DNA from: Pseudomonadota bacterium
GTDB taxonomy: Bacteria; Pseudomonadota; Gammaproteobacteria; Burkholderiales; Thiobacillaceae
Assembly (NCBI GenBank): GCA_021821425.1
Contig: JAKACL010000025.1
Span: 1-16,303 of the forward strand
Length of the DNA: 16,303 nt
Direction of reading: 5' to 3'
Shown: piece by piece, positions 7,783 through 16,303 of the stretch
Layout of the letters: every line of letters begins with the position of its first letter
Numbering within the stretch: the first letter of the stretch is position 1
Notes under the pieces: model-generated
What the model was told of the DNA's origin: nothing
The model's database searches: none
Seen by the model: the letters and a program-made list of their open reading frames with translations, nothing else
Translations under genes and position numbers: made by a program

Positions 7783-10116
7783 TCAATCGGCGAACCAGTA
7801 GCGGCGGCGCGTAGGTCGATATTGTGAGGCCTCGATACCGGCTTCGCCAAAATCGAATCGGATCAGGCCGCTTGCGTCGCTGCGCAGCATGCGCGCATCG
7901 ATGTCGCGAAAGCGCGCCACCACCTCCGGATGCGGATGACCATAGCGATTGCGGTAGCCCTGGGTGAAGACGACCCATTCGGGCCGCGTCGTCGCGACGA
8001 ATTCCGCAATCGACGAGGTGCGGCTGCCATGGTGTCCCGCCAGCAGCACGCTCACCGGCGCCAGTTGACCGGATTCGACCAGCTCGAGTTCCGTCTGCCG
8101 TTCGCCGTCGCCCGTCAGCAGCAGGCTGTGGCGCGCGTTGCGGATGCGCAGCACGCAGCTGGCGTCGTTGTTGCGGCGCCGGGTGTCCGCATAGGCCGCC
8201 GGCCTGGGATTGAGGATCTCGAACTCGACGTCATCCCAGCGCCAGCGCTGGCCGCGCACGCAACGACGTGCAGGCTCAATCCCTTCAAGCAACGGGCTGT
8301 TCGCTGGCATACCGTGCAGCAGCCATGCGGTGGGAACATCGCGCAGGACCGAGCGCAGGCCGCCGCTGTGGTCGTTGTCGTCGTGCGACACGATCAGTCC
8401 GGACAAGGCACCCACGCCGGTGGCGCGCAGATGAGGCACGACAATGCGCTCGCCCGAATCGCTGTCGGCGAAGGCGGCGCCGGTGTCATACAACAGGGCA
8501 TGATTCGCAGTACGGATCAAGACCGCCGTACCCTGACCGACGTCGATCACTTCGGCACGAAAATGCGCCGGGGCAATGGCATCGCGCAGCGGAAACAGCA
8601 AGGGCAGCCACAGCATCAGCCCCAGAACGCGCAAGGGAAAACCGCGCGGCAGCAGCAGCCATACCGTGCCGACCAGCGCCAGTCCCACAGCCCATGCAGG
8701 CGACGCCGGCAACGTCGTTACCGCCAGCGGAAAACTTGAAGCCCACGCCAGTCCTTCGCCCAGCCCAGTCATCAGCCACGCCGCCGCATGCCACAGCGGC
8801 GGGATCAGCACCCCCAGCAGCGCCAGCGGCGTGATCAGCCAGCTCACCAGCGGAATCGCCACTGCATTGGCCAACGGCGAGATCAACGAGACCTGCTGAA
8901 ACAGCAGGAACAGCACGGGTGCCAGTGCCAGCGTGACGGCCCCCTGCACCGTGATCCAGCCACGAAGCCTGGCGGGAAGCGCCACCCGTCCCACCGTTAC
9001 CCAGAGGATGGCCGCCATGGCACCGAACGACAGCCAGAACCCGGCCGACAGGACAGCCCAGGGGTCGATCAGCAACACGACGAACAGCGCCACCACCAGC
9101 GCGGCAAACGGCCGCGGTTCGCGCCGACCCCAGAATGCCAGCGCCACCACGATCAGCATGAACAGCGTGCGCTGCGCCGGCACCTGAAAGCCGGCCAGCA
9201 GCGCGTACGCGATCGCCGCCAGCACGGCCGCAATCAGGCCGGCCTGGCGCGCGGGCAGACGCTCCGCCTGTCGCGGCAGACGTCGCCACAGACTCGCCAT
9301 CAGCCAGCCGGCGAGTGCCGCGATCATGGTGACGTGCAGGCCGGAAATGGACAGCAGGTGATTGACGCCGGTGCGGGTGAAGGCCCGCCATTGATCGTGC
9401 GGGATACTGCGCTGATCGCCCACCACCAGTGCGGCAATGACGCCCGCGTACCGCACATCGCCCAGCGTAGCGAAAATGCGCGCGCGTATCGCGGCACGCA
9501 CCGCGGCAATCCAGGCGGCAGGCGTGTGTGATTGCGCAGCGAGGCGCTGCGGCGCAGGCGTTTCGCGCACGTAGCCGCTGGCGTTGATGCGACGTTCCAG
9601 CATCCATGCCTCAAGATCGAAGCCGTGCGGGTTGCTGGTACCGTAGGGCCGCTTCAGCCGTACCGTGAGGTGCCAGCGTTCTCCGGCCTGCATGCGTGCG
9701 CCGAATTCGACGGCGTCGCGCGACCAGTAGCGGGTCAGTTGCACCCGCTGCATGCTGGGCGCATTCGGGGTCAGGGTCTGATCGACATCAAACACGAAGC
9801 GCTCGCCCCGCGCGTTGGCATGCGGAAGGTCGACGATCACGCCGATCAGCTCGATATCCACACCTTGCCAGTGCAGCGGCAGGCGTTCTGCCAGTCGCGC
9901 ATCCGCCCGCCAGGCGGCCCAGGCAAAGCCGAGCGCCGCGCACAGCAGCGCGATGCCCAGGCGGCGGGCAAAATCGGCTACGCGATGGGAGAACGTCGGC
10001 AGCCAAAGCACCGATAACAGCAGGGGCAGCCCCCATAGCCAGCGCATCGGCGGCAACACGGCCTGCTGCTGCAACAGCCACACCCCGAGACAGAATGCGA
10101 TGAGGGCAAACCGCAT
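7783..10116 (-). CDS. comEC: DNA internalization competence protein ComEC/Rec2
   Basis: Inner-membrane channel that carries single-stranded DNA into the cytoplasm during natural transformation. The 777-aa product has the full family layout: N-terminal membrane helices and a periplasmic DUF4131-type region (to about 200), the Competence domain starting with HLLSISGLHVTMIA (253-266) and running through many helices to about 510, and a C-terminal metallo-beta-lactamase-like domain (from about 520). That domain has the VIDVGQGTAVLI entry and the metal motif SHDDNDHSGG (577-586). It is intact, with no frameshift. It starts 12 bp after the lolD stop and is followed by relA after 8 bp. Presence of an intact ComEC suggests, but does not prove, competence. 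Confidence 0.95.
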   Translation of the reverse strand: MRFALIAFCLGVWLLQQQAVLPPMRWLWGLPLLLSVLWLPTFSHRVADFARRLGIALLCAALGFAWAAWRADARLAERLPLHWQGVDIELIGVIVDLPHANARGERFVFDVDQTLTPNAPSMQRVQLTRYWSRDAVEFGARMQAGERWHLTVRLKRPYGTSNPHGFDLEAWMLERRINASGYVRETPAPQRLAAQSHTPAAWIAAVRAAIRARIFATLGDVRYAGVIAALVVGDQRSIPHDQWRAFTRTGVNHLLSISGLHVTMIAALAGWLMASLWRRLPRQAERLPARQAGLIAAVLAAIAYALLAGFQVPAQRTLFMLIVVALAFWGRREPRPFAALVVALFVVLLIDPWAVLSAGFWLSFGAMAAILWVTVGRVALPARLRGWITVQGAVTLALAPVLFLLFQQVSLISPLANAVAIPLVSWLITPLALLGVLIPPLWHAAAWLMTGLGEGLAWASSFPLAVTTLPASPAWAVGLALVGTVWLLLPRGFPLRVLGLMLWLPLLFPLRDAIAPAHFRAEVIDVGQGTAVLIRTANHALLYDTGAAFADSDSGERIVVPHLRATGVGALSGLIVSHDDNDHSGGLRSVLRDVPTAWLLHGMPANSPLLEGIEPARRCVRGQRWRWDDVEFEILNPRPAAYADTRRRNNDASCVLRIRNARHSLLLTGDGERQTELELVESGQLAPVSVLLAGHHGSRTSSIAEFVATTRPEWVVFTQGYRNRYGHPHPEVVARFRDIDARMLRSDASGLIRFDFGEAGIEASQYRPTRRRYWFAD

Positions 10117-10128
10117 CGCGTCGAGGCC

Positions 10129-10846
<718 letters not shown>

Positions 10847-10854
<8 letters not shown>

Positions 10855-12091
10855 AGCGCAGCGCCTCCGCCGGGTTGATGCGCGACGCGCGCCAGCTCGG
10901 ATACAGCGTGGCTACCAGGCTGATGAGCAATGAAATGAGGCTGATCAGTCCCACCTCGCTCCAGTCGAGTTTCGATGGCAGTTCGTTGATGTAGTACACG
11001 TCGGCCGGGAACAGGTCCATGCCGGCCATGCGCTCGATGATCGGCACGACGGTTTCAAGATTGAGCGCCAGCAGCACGCCGCTCGCCACGCCGAGCAAAG
11101 TACCCAACACGCCGATGAAGCTGCCCTGCACCATGAAGATTTTCATGATCGATCCCGGCCGCGCGCCGAGGGTGCGCAGGATGGCGATGTCGGATTGCTT
11201 GTCGGTCACCGCCATCACCAGCGTGGAGACAATGTTGAATGCGGCGACGGCGACGATCAGCAACAGGATCAGGAACATCATGCGCTTCTCGATTGCCACT
11301 GCGCGAAAGAAATTGGCGTGGCTTTTGGTCCAGTCGGTCAGGTAGTAATCGCCCAGCAGGCTCTGCGCCAGGTCGCGCGTCACGATCGGCGCGCGGAACA
11401 ACTCGACCAGTTTCAGTCGCACGCCTGTCACGTCCTCGCCCAGCCGCAGCAGCTTCTGCGCATCCTGCAGGTGGATCAGCGCCAGGCCGGAGTCGTACTC
11501 GAACATGCCGGCCTCGAAGATCCCGGTGACGGTGAACTGCTTGACGCGCGGCATCACCCCGGCCGGCGTGATGTTGCCCTGCGGCGTCAGCAACACGACC
11601 TTGTCGCCGGGATAGACGCCGAGCACGCGTGCAAGGTCGGCGCCGAGGACAATGCCGAACTCGCCCGATTTGAGGTCAGCCAGCTTTCCTGACTTCATGT
11701 ACTGCTCGAAGTCGGCCACCTGTTTTTCCATCTCCGGCAATACGCCGCGGATGATCGCGCCGCGCACCATGTCGCCATTGGCCAGCATGCCCTGCGCATT
11801 GACATAGGGGGCACCCGACATCACGTCATCGTTCTGCCGTGCCTGCGCCAGCACCCCGCGCCAGTCGGACAGGCGCTCTGCCGGTCCGCTGATCTCCAGA
11901 TGCGCCGCCACGCCGAGTATGCGCGCGCGCAACTCTTCCTGAAAACCGTTCATCACCGACAGCACGACGATCAGCGCCATGACGCCGAGCGCGATTCCCG
12001 CCATGGAGACGATGGAAATAAAGGAAATGAAATGGTTGCGGCGCTTGGCGTGGGTGTAACGCAGGCCGATCAGAAGTTCAAAGGGTAGCAA
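10847..12091 (-). CDS. lolC: Lipoprotein-releasing ABC transporter permease, LolC/LolE family
   Basis: Membrane partner of LolD. 414 aa, with the conserved N terminus [23 protein letters not shown], a first membrane helix (about 21-46, ending in VVLSVMNGF), a large periplasmic MacB-PCD-type domain (about 50-265) and a C-terminal FtsX domain with three helices. It ends at [11 protein letters not shown], which is typical. The start is TTG (12091-12089); no ATG fits the conserved N terminus, and the ribosome site is weak (GAG). Only one permease gene is present here, so the complex may use a single LolC/E-type (LolF-like) permease, or a second gene lies elsewhere. The choice between lolC and lolE as symbol is not certain. 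Confidence 0.93.
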
Positions 12092-12135
12092 AGCAGGACT
12101 CGCAGTCAGAATCTTTCGAGTATGCCACAGCTGCC

Positions 12136-12555
12136 CTATTCGCCGAGCAGGTGCAGCACCACGCCGCGCGTCTGGGCGCCACGCCGGTGTTCGAAGACAT
12201 AGATCCCCTGCCAGGCGCCGAGCATGAGCGTGCCGTCGGCAACCGGGATCGCCAGATGCGTTTGCGTCAACGCTGCGCGCACGTGCGCCGGCATGTCGTC
12301 TGCGCCTTCCAGCGTGTGTTCGTAGATCGGATCGCCTTCCGGCACCAGCCGCGACAGGAAGCGCTCGAGGTCGGTCTGCACCGTCGGATCGTAGTTTTCC
12401 TGGATCAGCAGGCTGGCCGAGGTATGGCGGATGTAGAGCGTGAGCAGCCCCTGCCGGATGCCGCTCGCCTGCACCCAGTCGTGAACCTGCGGGGTAAAGG
12501 CGTACAAGCCCTTGCCGCGGGTGGGAACGCTGATTTCATGGAAAGCCTGGCGCAT
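12136..12555 (-). CDS. yjbQ: YjbQ family protein (secondary thiamine-phosphate synthase-like)
   Basis: A 139-aa single-domain protein of the YjbQ/UPF0047 family. Family members show weak thiamine-phosphate synthase activity in E. coli, but the true role is unknown. The signature is complete: RHTSASLLIQENYDPTVQTDLE with His 44, YEHTLEGADDMPAHVRAAL with His 80, and GAWQGIYVFEHR near 113-124. I use the ATG at 12555 (MRQAFHEISV); an ATG three codons earlier (12564) is also possible. The frame stays open far upstream, but that extension is only the complement of the divergent gene. It is first in the likely operon with lolC/E, 44 bp downstream. Confidence 0.92.
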   Translation of the reverse strand: MRQAFHEISVPTRGKGLYAFTPQVHDWVQASGIRQGLLTLYIRHTSASLLIQENYDPTVQTDLERFLSRLVPEGDPIYEHTLEGADDMPAHVRAALTQTHLAIPVADGTLMLGAWQGIYVFEHRRGAQTRGVVLHLLGE

Positions 12556-12594
12556 GGCCGTCATTCTAGCGAATTGGCTTGCTACACTCGGCAC

Positions 12595-13593
12595 ATGCTG
12601 CTCCTGGTCCCCCATCTGTTCCCGAACGCGCGCCTGCTGGAAACCGCCGCACAGGATCTGCATCTGCCTGCACTGCAGACGCTGCTGGCGCGCGGCAGCC
12701 GCCGGCCCTGCCCGGCCGCAGGCGTGGAAGCCGCGGTATGCGAAGCCTTGGGCATTGCACGCCAGCAGGACTGGCCCATGGCGCCGATCACGCTGGGCGC
12801 CGATGGCGGCGTGGCCGGAGACGCCTACTGGCTGCGTGCCGACCCGGTGCATCTGCGGGTAATGCGCGACCGCATCGTGCTGGCCGACAGCAGCGCCCTG
12901 GATCTGGCGCGCGACGAAGCCGACGCCCTGGCCGAAACCATTGGCGCGCATTTTGGCGCCGCCCTGAATCCCCAGCCCCTGCATCCGCATCGCTGGTATC
13001 TGCGCTATCCCGAGGCGCCGCAACTGGCCACCACGCCACTGTCGCTCGCGGTGGGCTGCGACATCGATCCCTTGCTGCCGCAAGGCCCGGACGCCATGCG
13101 GTTTCGAGCCGAGTTGAACGAACTGCAGATGCTGCTGCACGAACACCCGGTGAATCTGGCGCGGGAGGCGCGCGGCGCGCTGGCGGTGAACTCGCTGTGG
13201 CTATGGGGCGGCGGCCGCCTGCCCGTGGCCTGTGCCACGCCGGTTCCCTTGCATGCGGACAACGCAGAAGCGCTGGCACTGGGAGGTTTCTGCAACGCAC
13301 GCGTGCAAGCGCTGCCTTCCCGCCCCGACACGCAGGCATTTGCAGCGGAGGGGATCATGCTGCTGGATGCGTTAACGTGTTCCGGTCAGATCGGCGACGC
13401 CTACGGCTGGCGCGAAGCGCTGCGCGACCTGGAGCAGGACTGGTTTGTGCCGCTTCTGGGCGCGCTACGTAAGCTCGGCCCCTCGGGCTTGCGCCTGCTT
13501 GACCCGATCAGCGGGCACGCTCTACATCTGCACGCGCACGACGCCTGGAAATTCTGGCGCCGCCCGCAGAGCCTGATTTCGCAGCTGACCTGA
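12595..13593 (+). CDS. COG4255 / RpfE-type conserved protein of unknown function
   Basis: A 332-aa cytosolic-looking protein. Its sequence (MLLLVPHLFPNARLLE; DAYWLRADPVHLRVMRDR; LHPHRWYLRYPEAP; NSLWLWGGGRLP) matches my memory of proteins annotated as 'regulatory protein RpfE type' or as phosphoglycerate mutase-like in beta- and gammaproteobacteria. The biochemical role is not known. I see no signal peptide, membrane helix or metal motif. The ATG at 12595 matches the conserved N terminus; no Shine-Dalgarno is visible, and TACACT (12583-12588) sits where a -10 would give a leaderless transcript. It diverges from yjbQ with about 30-40 bp between starts and ends 10 bp before the rimO stop, with no terminator between. 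Confidence 0.85.
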   Translation: MLLLVPHLFPNARLLETAAQDLHLPALQTLLARGSRRPCPAAGVEAAVCEALGIARQQDWPMAPITLGADGGVAGDAYWLRADPVHLRVMRDRIVLADSSALDLARDEADALAETIGAHFGAALNPQPLHPHRWYLRYPEAPQLATTPLSLAVGCDIDPLLPQGPDAMRFRAELNELQMLLHEHPVNLAREARGALAVNSLWLWGGGRLPVACATPVPLHADNAEALALGGFCNARVQALPSRPDTQAFAAEGIMLLDALTCSGQIGDAYGWREALRDLEQDWFVPLLGALRKLGPSGLRLLDPISGHALHLHAHDAWKFWRRPQSLISQLT

Positions 13594-13603
13594 ATAAGCA
13601 GGC

Positions 13604-14935
13604 TTAGACCGGCGTCGCCCAGAGGTCGTGTTCGTCGGCCTCTTCGACGCGCACCTTGAGGCGCGTCCCCGGTTTCAGGTCGAACACCCCTTCGAGGTAA
13701 ACCACGCCGTCGATTTCTGGCGCATCGGCATGGCTGCGCGCCAGTGTGCCGACTTCGTCTTCCTCGTCGACGATCACCTCGATTTCGCGGCCGATCTTGG
13801 CATCGAGCCGGGCCGCCGAGATCTCCGCCTGGACTTCCATGAAGCGTTCCAGCCGCTCTTCCTTCAATTCTTCCGGAACCGCATCCGGCAAGGCGTTGGC
13901 CGCCGCGCCGTCGACCGGCGAATATTTGAAGCAGCCGACGCGGTCGAGCTGCGCCTCCTTCAGGAAGGCCAGCAATTCCTCGAACTCGGCATCGGTTTCA
14001 CCCGGGAAACCAACAATGAAAGTCGAGCGCAGCGTCAGATCGGGCACTGCAGCGCGCCAGGACTGGATGCGGTCGAGCGTCTTTTCGACCGCGCCGGGGC
14101 GTTTCATCAACTTGAGAATGCGCGGGCTGGCGTGCTGGAACGGAATATCCAGATAAGGCAGGATGATGCCGTCGGCCATCAGCGGGATGACGTCGTCGAC
14201 GCTCGGGTACGGGTACACATAATGCAGCCGCACCCAGGCGCCGAGGCTACCGAGCGCGCCGGCCAGCTCGGTCATGCGGGATTTCAGAGGACGTCCGTTC
14301 CAGAAGCCGGGACGGTATTTCACGTCCACCCCGTAGGCGCTGGTGTCCTGCGACACCACCAGCAGCTCCTGCACGCCAGCGCCGACCAGCGCTTCGGCCT
14401 CGCGCATCACCTCGCCGATCGGACGGCTCACCAGATCGCCGCGCATTGACGGAATGATGCAGAAGGTGCAGCGATGGTTGCAGCCCTCGGAAATCTTCAG
14501 ATAGGCGTAATGGCGCGGCGTCAGCTTGATGCCGCCGGGCGGAATCAGGTCTTCGAACGGATCGTGCGGCTTGGGCAGTGCCGTGTGCACCGCCTCCATC
14601 ACCTCGTCCAATGCGTGAGGACCGGACACCGCCAGCACCTTGGGGTGCGCCTCGCGCACCACGTCGCCCTTGGCGCCGAGGCAGCCGGTGACGATCACCC
14701 TGCCATTTTCCGCCAGCGCCTCGCCGATTGCTTCGAGCGATTCCTGGACCGCGGCGTCGATGAAGCCGCAGGTGTTGACCACCACCACGTCCGCATTGTC
14801 GTAGCTGCCGACGATGCCATAGCCCTCGGCGCGCAGCTGCGTGAGAATGCGTTCGGAATCAACCGTCGCCTTCGGACAGCCGAGCGAGACAAATCCGACG
14901 GTTGGCGTGCGAGCAGGGGGTGCTTTGGTTACCAT
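13604..14935 (-). CDS. rimO: Ribosomal protein S12 methylthiotransferase RimO
   Basis: A radical-SAM enzyme that adds a methylthio group to the conserved aspartate of ribosomal protein S12. 443 aa, the usual length. The N-terminal MTTase domain has the three auxiliary-cluster cysteines 20, 56 and 85 ([29 protein letters not shown]). The radical-SAM cluster motif is C152-x3-C156-x2-C159 in [22 protein letters not shown] domain closes the protein (about 375-443). [12 protein letters not shown] and the spacing set it apart from MiaB. The start is supported by AGGAT upstream. The 26-bp gap to the divergent small gene leaves little room for a promoter outside coding sequence. Confidence 0.97.
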   Translation of the reverse strand: MVTKAPPARTPTVGFVSLGCPKATVDSERILTQLRAEGYGIVGSYDNADVVVVNTCGFIDAAVQESLEAIGEALAENGRVIVTGCLGAKGDVVREAHPKVLAVSGPHALDEVMEAVHTALPKPHDPFEDLIPPGGIKLTPRHYAYLKISEGCNHRCTFCIIPSMRGDLVSRPIGEVMREAEALVGAGVQELLVVSQDTSAYGVDVKYRPGFWNGRPLKSRMTELAGALGSLGAWVRLHYVYPYPSVDDVIPLMADGIILPYLDIPFQHASPRILKLMKRPGAVEKTLDRIQSWRAAVPDLTLRSTFIVGFPGETDAEFEELLAFLKEAQLDRVGCFKYSPVDGAAANALPDAVPEELKEERLERFMEVQAEISAARLDAKIGREIEVIVDEEDEVGTLARSHADAPEIDGVVYLEGVFDLKPGTRLKVRVEEADEHDLWATPV

Positions 14936-14961
14936 GACGTTCTATCCTGATGGAGCCTCTG

Positions 14962-15186
14962 ATGTATATCGTAGCGATTGGCTGGGCCTACGTGATTCTG
15001 ATGATGGCGATTACCGCCGGCAGTATCGGCAAGGCGCTGGCCATCCTGGTTTTTCTGGGTGTCCTGCCGATCGCGTTGTTTGTCTACGTGGCTGACGGGC
15101 CGCGCCGACGGCAGCGTTCAATGCCCGTGCCCGACGAGATAGCCGACCAGCACGACGCTGCCGATACCCAGTCCGATCAACGCTAG
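14962..15186 (+). CDS. 74-aa two-helix membrane protein of unknown function
   Basis: Begins MYIVAIGWAYVILMMAITAGSIGKALAILVFLGVLPIALFVYV. It has two hydrophobic segments (about 3-19 and 24-43), followed by a basic stretch (GPRRRQR) and an acidic tail (PDEIADQHDAADTQSDQR). Small proteins of this type are common, uncharacterised genes in betaproteobacteria, from memory. The start at 14962 is favoured over the in-frame ATG at 14950 because GGAG (14952-14955) lies 6 nt before it. The last 69 nt overlap, tail to tail, the end of the ZIP transporter gene (15118-15186). Confidence 0.75.
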   Translation: MYIVAIGWAYVILMMAITAGSIGKALAILVFLGVLPIALFVYVADGPRRRQRSMPVPDEIADQHDAADTQSDQR

Positions 15187-15897
15187 CTGCTGCAGCGTGG
15201 AGGCAATTTCCGCGCGTTTGTGCAGGCCGGGCAGCAGATCCGAAAGCGCCACATACAACATGCTCGCAGCCGCCAGGCCCAGCAGCACCGGTGTCCAGCC
15301 CTCAAGCATCGACAGCGCGAAATAGCCCAGCAACGCACCAGCCATCGTCGCCACCCCGGTCAGCAGATTAATCAGCAGGGCCTGGGTCCGGCTGTAGCCC
15401 GAGTGCAGCAGGATCAGAAAATCCCCGATTTCCTGCGGGATTTCATGGGCAATGATTGCAAGCGCCGTCACGACCCCGAGTCGGAAATCGACCAGGAAGG
15501 CGCCCGCGATAATGACCCCGTCGACGAAGTTGTGGAAAGTGTCGCCTACCGTGATCATCAGGCCGGAACGTCCATGATCGTGTCCATGAGCGTGGCCGCC
15601 ATGCGCCTCGCACACCTCTTCATGGCAGTGTCGCCACAACACCAGCTTTTCGAGCAGAAAAAATAGCAGAATGCCACCCAGCAACGCCTTCGCCACCGTC
15701 TCGATATTGCCGTCCTTCATCAGCACCGCTTCCGGCAGTACTTCCAGCAGCGAGGCACCTAGCAGCGCACCAATGGCATAGCTCACCAGCACCGGAACCC
15801 AGTGCGGCCGCGCCGACAAAGCCAGAATTGCAGCCAGCAGTAGGCTGAGCAAACTGCCGGCGGCAGTCGCAATCAAAATGGTGGCCAGGGTAGACAT
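15118..15897 (-). CDS. ZIP family divalent metal transporter
   Basis: Inner-membrane uptake system for Zn(II) or a similar divalent metal. 259 aa with eight predicted helices. The variable loop after helix 3 is rich in His and acidic residues (RHCHEEVCEAHGGHAHGHDHG, about 89-109). The two metal-binding helices carry HNFVDG (122-127) and HEIPQEIGD (151-159), the LIV-1-like/ZIP signature. The start was set at the ATG at 15897 because homologues begin at this point (MSTLATILIA) and the open frame upstream has no conserved sequence; the ribosome site is weak. A perfect TATAAT lies 31 bp upstream. No clear Zur operator is seen. Metal specificity cannot be told from sequence alone. Confidence 0.93.
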   Translation of the reverse strand: MSTLATILIATAAGSLLSLLLAAILALSARPHWVPVLVSYAIGALLGASLLEVLPEAVLMKDGNIETVAKALLGGILLFFLLEKLVLWRHCHEEVCEAHGGHAHGHDHGRSGLMITVGDTFHNFVDGVIIAGAFLVDFRLGVVTALAIIAHEIPQEIGDFLILLHSGYSRTQALLINLLTGVATMAGALLGYFALSMLEGWTPVLLGLAAASMLYVALSDLLPGLHKRAEIASTLQQLALIGLGIGSVVLVGYLVGHGH

Positions 15898-15927
15898 GTA
15901 GGGTAACGGCAGCACGGAAAGGGGGTG

Positions 15928-15933
15928 ATTATA
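15928..15933 (-). promoter_or_regulatory. Putative -10 element of the ZIP transporter gene
   Basis: A perfect TATAAT on the minus strand, placed to start transcription near 15921, about 24 nt before the ATG at 15897. No good -35 hexamer is found at 16-18 bp, so the promoter may be weak or activator-dependent. Confidence 0.4.
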
Positions 15934-15998
15934 CCGGGCTGCGCATTCAGGCCGATGCACGTTCTCGCTGCGCCTGACCAACTGAGCACAATTCAGGA

Positions 15999-16020
15999 GG
16001 AGTGTCAGAATTTCTGTGTG
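15999..16020. mobile_element. Possible IS256-type terminal inverted repeat (relic)
   Basis: GGAGTGTCAGAATTTCTGTG followed by TG resembles, from memory, the ends of IS256-family elements (a GTGTCAGAATTCTGTGT pattern). No second end and no IS256 transposase are in the window. It may be a solo end left by a deleted element, or chance. The 15898-15998 interval otherwise holds only the ZIP leader, and I see no gene in it. Confidence 0.25.
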
Positions 16021-16066
16021 TGAGGCGCTGTGAGACATTCCCCAGGAAGGGAAGTCGGATTTCATT

Positions 16067-16273
16067 TTAAGCGACGCTCCTGGTGAACCGCTCGTCGTAG
16101 GTAATCCCCCCATTTTTAGCAGTCGCCAGAAATGGATTAGTTGGCGACATCAATTTCTGCATGGGTGTGATGCCGCCGAGATTCGGTGGCGGACGCAGAT
16201 GGTTAGCCGGATGGAACTGGCCGAAACACCGCTGCGGACGAGCGCGATAACCTACTTGCCAAAAATAATCCAA
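16067..16273 (-). pseudogene. Fragment resembling the C terminus of an IS3/IS481-type transposase
   Basis: The minus-strand frame encodes NHLRPPPNLGGITPMQKLM, close to the conserved tail of DDE integrase-type transposases (typically YNxxRPHxxLGGxTPxxxL). The expected Pro-His is Pro-Pro here. Upstream, the same frame is blocked by a stop just before 16273, and no catalytic DDE region is in frame, so the copy is truncated or frameshifted or continues beyond the window in another frame. The stop at 16067 is followed by non-coding sequence. Family assignment is tentative. The remainder, 16274-16303, shows nothing definite. Confidence 0.4.
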
Positions 16274-16303
16274 TAGGTTAATTTGTGCTCATGGAAAAAC
16301 GAA

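Noticed and set aside
5942..7801. 619-codon plus-strand open frame opposite relA
   Set aside because: Antisense shadow of relA produced by GC-rich third positions; no recognisable domain and no ribosome site.
7775..7978. Extended RelA start at 7978
   Set aside because: The extra residues come from comEC coding DNA read in another frame; the ATG at 7774, just after the comEC stop, fits the operon.
12556..13146. N-terminal extension of yjbQ to 336 codons
   Set aside because: The added sequence is the complement of the COG4255-type gene, and YjbQ proteins are about 139 aa beginning at MRQAFHEI-like sequence.
15898..16113. Extended ZIP transporter start at 16113
   Set aside because: The added residues are low-quality sequence from the leader and the IS relic; the first membrane helix starts right after the ATG at 15897.

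Overview
The window is GC-rich, densely packed chromosomal DNA. It most likely comes from a betaproteobacterium, perhaps of the Thiobacillus/Nitrosomonadales type. I infer this from the family resemblance of the proteins (monofunctional RelA, RatA-RnfH beside smpB, ComEC, a COG4255/RpfE-type protein, a SoxXA-binding-like lipoprotein) and from the gene order. No database search was possible. Almost everything is housekeeping. I do not see a defence island, a CRISPR array, a biosynthetic cluster or a clearly new multi-gene system.

Layout from left to right. Positions 1-127 hold a heptanucleotide (TAGGGGC-type) repeat tract that is interrupted by the guaB terminator. guaB (minus) follows. Next come a small lipoprotein gene (plus) with a strong terminator, then ratA-rnfH (minus, overlapping by 4 nt) diverging from smpB (plus). 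A 57-aa arginine-rich protein of unknown function and the tRNA 2-selenouridine synthase gene mnmH/selU are both on plus. A 234-bp MITE-like element (4958-5191) lies exactly between the stop codons of mnmH and of a convergent membrane-protein gene. A long minus-strand run reads yjbQ > lolC/E > lolD > comEC > relA > membrane protein (12555 down to 5193), with gaps of 44 bp or less and one overlap, so it is probably one operon. Diverging from yjbQ is a COG4255/RpfE-type gene (plus), which meets rimO (minus) tail to tail. A 74-aa two-helix membrane protein (plus) starts 26 bp from rimO and overlaps, tail to tail, a ZIP-family metal transporter gene (minus). The right edge (about 15998-16303) holds decayed insertion-sequence remnants.

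How the genes fit together: LolC/E-LolD export outer-membrane lipoproteins, and the small lipoprotein at 1809 would be a substrate for such a system. RelA senses amino-acid starvation and GuaB supplies guanine nucleotides, the pool from which (p)ppGpp is made; the two are not adjacent. SmpB, RatA, MnmH and RimO act on the ribosome, tRNA or ribosomal protein S12.

The most interesting non-gene signals are two. First, the MITE-like element has 17-bp perfect terminal inverted repeats and a TTTAA target duplication that gives each of two convergent genes its own stop codon. Second, a heptamer repeat family abuts the end of guaB and also occurs in frame inside the 5' end of lolD.
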